NCBI RefSeq assembly: GCF_001411555.2
Contig: NC_049906.1
Location: 1,058,781-1,122,780, forward strand
DNA length: 64,000 nt
DNA from: Juglans regia
Taxonomy: Eukaryota; Streptophyta; Magnoliopsida; Fagales; Juglandaceae
Direction: 5' to 3'
The notes under the pieces are model-generated. The model saw only the letters and a program-made list of their open reading frames with translations, did not search any database and had not been told where the DNA came from. Made by a program: the position numbers and the translations under genes. Every line of letters starts with the position of its first letter. Within the stretch, counting starts at the first letter, position 1. Positions 58,554-64,000 of this stretch are shown one piece after another.

Positions 58554-61500
58554 ATGGATAAGGCTTGGATGCATATTGAAGATAGATTGCGTTCCAATGA
58601 ATACGCAAATGGCGTTAAACAATTCATAGATATGGCGAAGGCCCATGCACCGGGTAGAGAATGCATCAGGTGTCCATGTAGGAGATGCCGAAATCGATCT
58701 TTCCATCATATTGCTATGGTTGAGGATCACTTGTTCATCGTAGGTATTGATACATCTTATACGGAATGGATATTCCATGGCGAGGAGGAAACTTTGCCAG
58801 ACGCCACATTTTCTGACGAAGATGGTGATGATGCCTATAACTACAATGACTACATTGATGATGTAGACGAGATGTTAGATGACATCCGTGTTGGGTCCTT
58901 TATGGATAATTCTAGTAGAACAGAATTGCACTCAGACGCAGGGCCTTCACGACACACCTCTGGTACTCCAATACACCCTAACTTTGACGAGCTGCTAGAC
59001 AATGCAAGAACTCCACTTTATCCAACCTGCACAGAGTTCTCAAAGCTATCATTCATAGTCAAGTTGCTTCACATAAAGACAGTTGGTGGTTGGACTGTGA
59101 AGTCATTTGACATGGTTATAAAGCTTTTGCAAGTAGCATTTCCTGATGCTCAGTTCCCTGCCTCATATAACGAGGCTCGCCGCTTACAACGTGGTTTGGG
59201 CTTTAGTTACACAAAGATACATGTATGCCCAAATGATTGTGCCTTGTTTTGGAAGGATCATGCTGATAAAGATGAGTGCCCTATATGTAATGCATCTAGG
59301 TGGGCCTCAAACACAACTAACCAACAAAGGATACCCCAAAAAGTCCTCCGCTATTTTCCTTTGAAGCCACGGTTGCAAAGGCTGTTTATGTCAAAGAAGA
59401 CTGCCCAAGCCATGAGATGGCATGCAGAAGAGCGTGTTGATGATCCCAACTTCATGAGACATCCGGCTGATTCTAGGGTATGGAAAGACTTCGATAACAA
59501 ATATGATTGGTTTGCCCAAGATCCTCGTAATGTCAGACTTGGTCTAGCGAGTGATGGGTTCAACCCATTCAATAACATGAGCAAACCGTACAACATTTGG
59601 CCAGTGCTACTTGTGCCTTACAACTTGCCTCCTTGGTCATGCATGAAAGATCCATATTTGATGATGTCATTGTTAATCCCTGGACCAAAGGCACCGGGAA
59701 ATGATATTGACGTGTTCCTGCGTCCCCTAATAGATGAGTTGACAGAATTATGGGAAGAGGGAATTCGTACATATGATTCATACAAACGAGAATCGTTTCA
59801 GTTAAGGGCAACGTTGCTCTGGACCATCAATGACTTTCCTCCATATGCAAATCTTTCAGGCTGGAGCACAAAGGGTAAGATGGCATGCCCTACATGTAAC
59901 TTAGAAACAGATTCACTATGGCTTGTGCATGGTCGAAAACATTGTTATATGGGTCATCGTCGGTGGTTGGTGCCAGATCACAGTTGGAGAAGGAAAAAAA
60001 ATGCTTTTAATGGTAAGGAGGAACACCGTCTCCAACCTAAAATGAAAGTGGGACAAGCTTTAATGGAGCAATTACATGAGGTCTCAAACGTGCAGTTTGG
60101 TAAATCAACCAAAAAGAGGAAACGTATGCCCAATGAACTTAATTGGACAAAAAAATGTATCTTCTTTGAGCTTCCTTACTGGTTAGATTTGGGATTGCGA
60201 CATAACTTGGACGTCATGCATATTGAAAAAAATATTTGTGATTCAATCCTGGGAACCTTGATGAATATTGAAGGCAAAAGTAAGGACACCGCCAATGCGC
60301 GTAGGGATTTGGAAGATCTTGGACTAAGAAAAGAATTACATTTACAGCATGATGGTAATCATACTTCTATGAGTCTTGCATGTTATATGTTAAATGTAAC
60401 TGAGCGAAGGAGTTTTTGTGCACGTCTTTCAGAAGTCAAATTTTCGGATGGTTTTGCCTCAAATATTGCCCGGTGTGTCAACATTACTGAAGGAAAAATC
60501 ATGGGGATGAAGAGCCATGATTGTCATATCTTTATGCAATATTTGTTGCCAGTTGTTATTGGTGGGTACCTACGACCCGATATTAGGGGAGCTTTAATCG
60601 AGTTCTGCTCATTTTTCAAAGAATTATGTTCACGAACACTAGACATAACAGTGTTGGAACGGCTTCAAGCTAATATCCCCATCATTCTTTGCAAATTAGA
60701 AATGATATTCCCACCTGCATTTTTCGATATCATGGTGCATCTTGCCATTCATCTGCCAGATGAGGCATTGCTAGCAGGACCTGTTCAGTACAGGTGGATG
60801 TACCCTTTCGAGAGGTATCTGGGTAAGTTCAAGCGATATGTCCGCAACAGAGCCCGTCCAGAAGGCTCAATTGCTGAGGCATATGTTCATGTTGAGTGCC
60901 TGACGTTTTGCTCTATGTACCTTAATGATATCGAGACTAGATATAACCGAGAGGAACGGAACATTGACTTGGTTGGCCAAACCTCTCGAGAGGCAAGTTT
61001 ATCAGTTTTCTCCCAAAAGGTGCGCCCGTTAGGGGCAGCAAGAATGGAAAAATTACCCGATGCACTTTTTTCCAAGGCCGAGTGGTACGTCCTTAATAAT
61101 TGCGCAGAGATTGAGGACTATATAGAGTAAGTGCACCCTCTATATCCATACATGCTTTTTATTTTGTTTTATTATGATTGGATAACTTATTAATGCATAT
61201 AGTTTTTGTAGTGATCACTATAACAAAATGAAAGAAGAGGACCCCAGTAACATTGAGTGTAGGCACCAAAGTCAATTCCCAACGTGGTTCAGAACACGCG
61301 TAAGATTTCCCTTTTTCACTTATAAACATATCCCTTTATAGAACCTTCGAATTTCTTCCTTAATGTTCTCCTTTGTCAAATATCCATGTTAGATTGCCGA
61401 GTTGCATGCGAAGACTCCCCCTGAGGTGACCGATGACATATATGCATTAGCATGTGGTCCAGATCCACTAGTTGCATCATATGCTGGCTGTATAATGAAT

Positions 61501-62166
61501 GGAATTCGGTTTCACACGAATGATCTCGAAGGGCGTCGCCGCACCCAAAATAGTGGGGTTGTTGTTCATGCCGACCATGAAGGATTGCCAATTGACTTCT
61601 ACGGTGTGTTGCAGGACATCATAGAATTACGCTATATGGGTTGGCGTAAGTGTTTTTTGTTTAAATGTGATTGGTGGGACATTGGCGACACGAGAAGGGG
61701 GATACACATTGGGGATCACTTCACGAGTGTCAACACTTCTAGGCAATGGTATAAAGATGAGCCTTTCGCTCTAGCATGCCAAGCGTTGCAAGTGTTTTAC
61801 ATAAAAGACCCGACTTTGGGGGGAAGTTGGCACGCGGTACACAAGATAACAAATAGGAATGTTTACAATATTCCCCACAAGACCTCGGACTTGCATGAAC
61901 TTGATGATGAATTGCACGTTGTTGAAACATAAGACGATAGTGACACTGATGTTAGGAACTATGGTAATGTTAATGAAACTAACCCAGGCATGCTCAATCC
62001 ATTGACCAGAGTAAATGAAGACCACTTGCCCGTTGATCCATCAACATTGTCACCAGAGCAATTGGCTGAAGAAAGTGCTGATGAGGCCTTCACTGATGAT
62101 GAAAACATTAACAGCGTGTTTTGGATGGAGAACATAGATGAGGGGGATGGCGATGGTACTGAATAA
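58554..62166 (+). pseudogene. CACTA transposase TNP2 of element B, one premature stop
   Basis: Three exons: 58554-61126, 61212-61299 and 61393-62166, total 3435 nt (1144 codons plus stop). Exon 2 has the same length (88 nt) and phase as in element A. The start MDKAWMHIEDRLRSNEY opens the transposase-associated domain (CIRCPCRRCRNRS). The tnp2 core follows (LRYFPLKPRLQRLFM, LIPGPKAPGNDIDVFLRPL, CPTCNLET, LDVMHIEKNICDSILGTLM), then FDIMVHLAIHLPDEALLAGP and RWMYPFERYLGKFKR. Exon 3 carries the DUF4216 domain (NSGVVVHADHEGLPIDFYGV, FKCDWWDIG). A TAA at 61930-61932 interrupts the frame, but the same frame stays open for 77 more codons of acidic sequence to the TAA at 62164-62166. The lesion therefore removes only the acidic tail after DUF4216. 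Whether the shortened protein works is unknown. Confidence 0.88.
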
Positions 62167-64000
62167 AAACCTCAGTTTCATTATTATAGAGATTGTTTCT
62201 GATGGTTGTTCTTATCCTATTTTAATGATAATGGTTTCTCTAATTATATATAATGTTAATCACTTCTACATAACTATTTCCCTTATTAAATGTTGTGCCC
62301 GACTTTCAATTCCACCATACATGCAATTAGATGCATGAGGATTTTATATACATGATATGTTTTTTAGTCATTAAGTTATAGTAATATTAATTCACCATTA
62401 AGAGGGTATATATTCACTCCGGGATTTATATTGCTGACTGACTTGGTTTCTGTTTTCATCTATTTGCAGACAGCGCGTGACTTTACTCATTGGGAGATCA
62501 TCTCCACACTTCAAGAAAGCATGTGTGAAGGCATTATTTTGATATAACGTGGCCACTGTCTGTATGCTTTCTTTACTTTGACTTGCAACGCTGAAAATTG
62601 GTTCTCAACTACCACTGTTCCTTTTGATATTCAGAATGTTTCCAAGATACAAAAGCCTTGCATTTTAGAAACCCAACGAACTTAACTAAATTTAAGTTAT
62701 TAAAAATTCCAACCATCACATTCTTTTAACAATTAATGTCTTTTACACAAATAAAAGGGGAGCAGCCCAATACACATGAGTTATACAACTAAATGTATCA
62801 GTCACTACAACCTATCATCCAATACACATAAGACCACCTAAATTCAAGTAATGAATTTAGTAAGATACAGATGATAGTGCTGGTAGTTGGAAAAAACTGA
62901 ATATGATACAACAAAAGAATGGACTAATGATGCAACTTTATAATACTGACAAGGGAAGACAGATGCGTACAATTGTTTGGTGCTTTAGCTGAATGTTAGT
63001 TTGCTTGAAATCTAGTCATGAATGGCAGTTAAATACAACAAGGTATGGGGAGATGGACCACATCGAGCAGTCCATACAAGTAGTTTATGGACTCATTAAC
63101 AAATTGAAAGCACTAGGAAAATTACAAAATGGAGTCACTATTCAAATTATGAATAGTATAATATTGTGCTTTGGGTCTAAAATATACATTGCCGAATCAG
63201 ACATGTTAATTTTTTTTTTTTTTTAGATATTGGTGTGGATTTTTCGTAGACCATCTAGTATCTTCTAGAATTCTTACATGAATCCAATGTAGACAATTCT
63301 CAATATTATGGTTTACATGGAAAGATTTAGTTGTCACATCTAGCTCAAAGAAAAAGAATAGCTCCTAAAAATATTCACCATTCTGGTACATAGAAACAAT
63401 TGTTTGGGCTGGAGGACAGTTGCTTAACGTTAATTACAAATCCACACCATTGCAAATGCACGCGTGGTGGTAAGCTAAATTTCAAACTGTCCTTACCACC
63501 ATTTTTCAGACCCAATGGTTGCACAAATTGTGAAGCCAGAGTGTTAAATGAATGGATACGACATGAATGACACATGGTTTGAGAAAGCATTTAAAATACA
63601 TATGAAGTGTCTAAACTTACCACTTAAAATGGTATGGGTATCTCGATGATGGGATATTTAAATGTGAGTATAGGTCTATTTGCTTTCCAGGTGCAAACAG
63701 AGGTGGCCAATGTGTATGTCACCCAATGAACAGGGGAAAAACTCAAAATTTACTGATTGCCATATATAAACAGTTTGTTGCCAACCTTATGAATTCTCAC
63801 ATATATACTCAAAATTTTAATGTTTAACTTGAAAAATAAAGAGTGACATTGAAGTTTAATCTACTTCCATACACAATTTGTACTTTGTGGGGAATTGATG
63901 TCAGCCATGTAATACCATTTTTATTGCTGCATTGGGCTTCTATGATGACCTATACGTTTCTGTAATTAAGAGAGATGCAGCCAGTCAATGGGAATATAGA
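62167..64000. other. non-coding region after TNP2 of element B
   Basis: No TnpA-like gene, terminal repeat or host gene is recognised. An acceptor-like TTTGCAG at 62464-62470 could begin a downstream exon but no family resemblance was found in the following sequence. A T-run lies at 63209-63224. Confidence 0.4.

Larger units (their letters stand above)
53147..64000 (+). mobile_element. CACTA DNA transposon (element B), right end outside window
   Basis: Starts CACTACAAGAAATTTAGG, a canonical CACTA terminus, after ACG at 53144-53146 (the presumed target duplication). No matching TTTCTTGTAGTG end occurs later in the window, so the element should exceed 10.8 kb or have lost its end. The only coding gene recognised is a TNP2 on the plus strand at 58554-62166; no TnpA-like gene was seen before the window edge. 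It sits in the intron after exon 1 of the minus-strand dehydrogenase. That the terminus and the TNP2 belong to one element is inferred from orientation and lack of an intervening end. Confidence 0.6.

Noticed and set aside
1..64000. tRNA, rRNA or snoRNA genes
   Set aside because: I looked for tRNA-like A/B box pairs and cloverleaf arms by eye and saw none I could support; a tRNAscan run would settle it.

Overview
The window is nuclear DNA of a flowering plant, most likely a woody eudicot. It is AT-rich, intron-containing and dominated by Copia, Ty3/Gypsy-type and CACTA transposons. I cannot name the species. Only two host genes are recognisable: a complete seven-exon laccase on the + strand (10674-13930), and a 3' piece of a cinnamyl-alcohol/mannitol dehydrogenase-like gene on the - strand (51510-53078). 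The second carries a frameshift and has lost contact with its first exon.

Layout. 1-10600 is non-coding except for a decayed Copia element (about 2240-4940) and a TTTGCAACGA-motif repeat patch (7120-7901). The laccase follows. At 15869-17493 lies a truncated minus-strand Copia element with its 3' LTR. From 17494 to about 31653 there is a nested block. It holds LTR pieces, two 100-N assembly gaps, an inverted duplication of a CACTA transposase fragment (18118-20757), CACTA subterminal repeats (to about 22640), and a non-autonomous LTR element with very large LTRs (22806-28703). A related LTR fragment follows at 30061-31535.

The centrepiece is a full-length CACTA transposon, called element A here, at 34803-47708. 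It has matching terminal inverted repeats and a GGA target-site duplication. It carries an intact TNP2-type transposase (1154 aa after splicing), an intact TnpA-like protein (390 aa after splicing) and a third, oppositely oriented gene with one frameshift. Dense arrays of the palindrome ACGTTCGAACGT sit near both ends and internally. Element A landed in one copy of a small tandem duplication of the dehydrogenase 3' end. The other copy (about 51060) preserves the empty site, and carries a Tourist-like MITE whose own empty site is preserved in the first copy.

A second CACTA element (B) starts at 53147 inside an intron of the dehydrogenase and runs past the window end. Its TNP2 gene (58554-62166) is complete apart from one in-frame stop near the C-terminus.

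How it fits together: the host genes are two oxidoreductases that can act on phenolic or monolignol substrates. The rest is a record of successive transposon insertions whose relative order can partly be read from nesting and paired empty sites. All exon joins were worked out by eye from GT/AG sites and reading-frame continuity. The joined laccase, TNP2 and TnpA models each come out as an exact multiple of three, which supports them.
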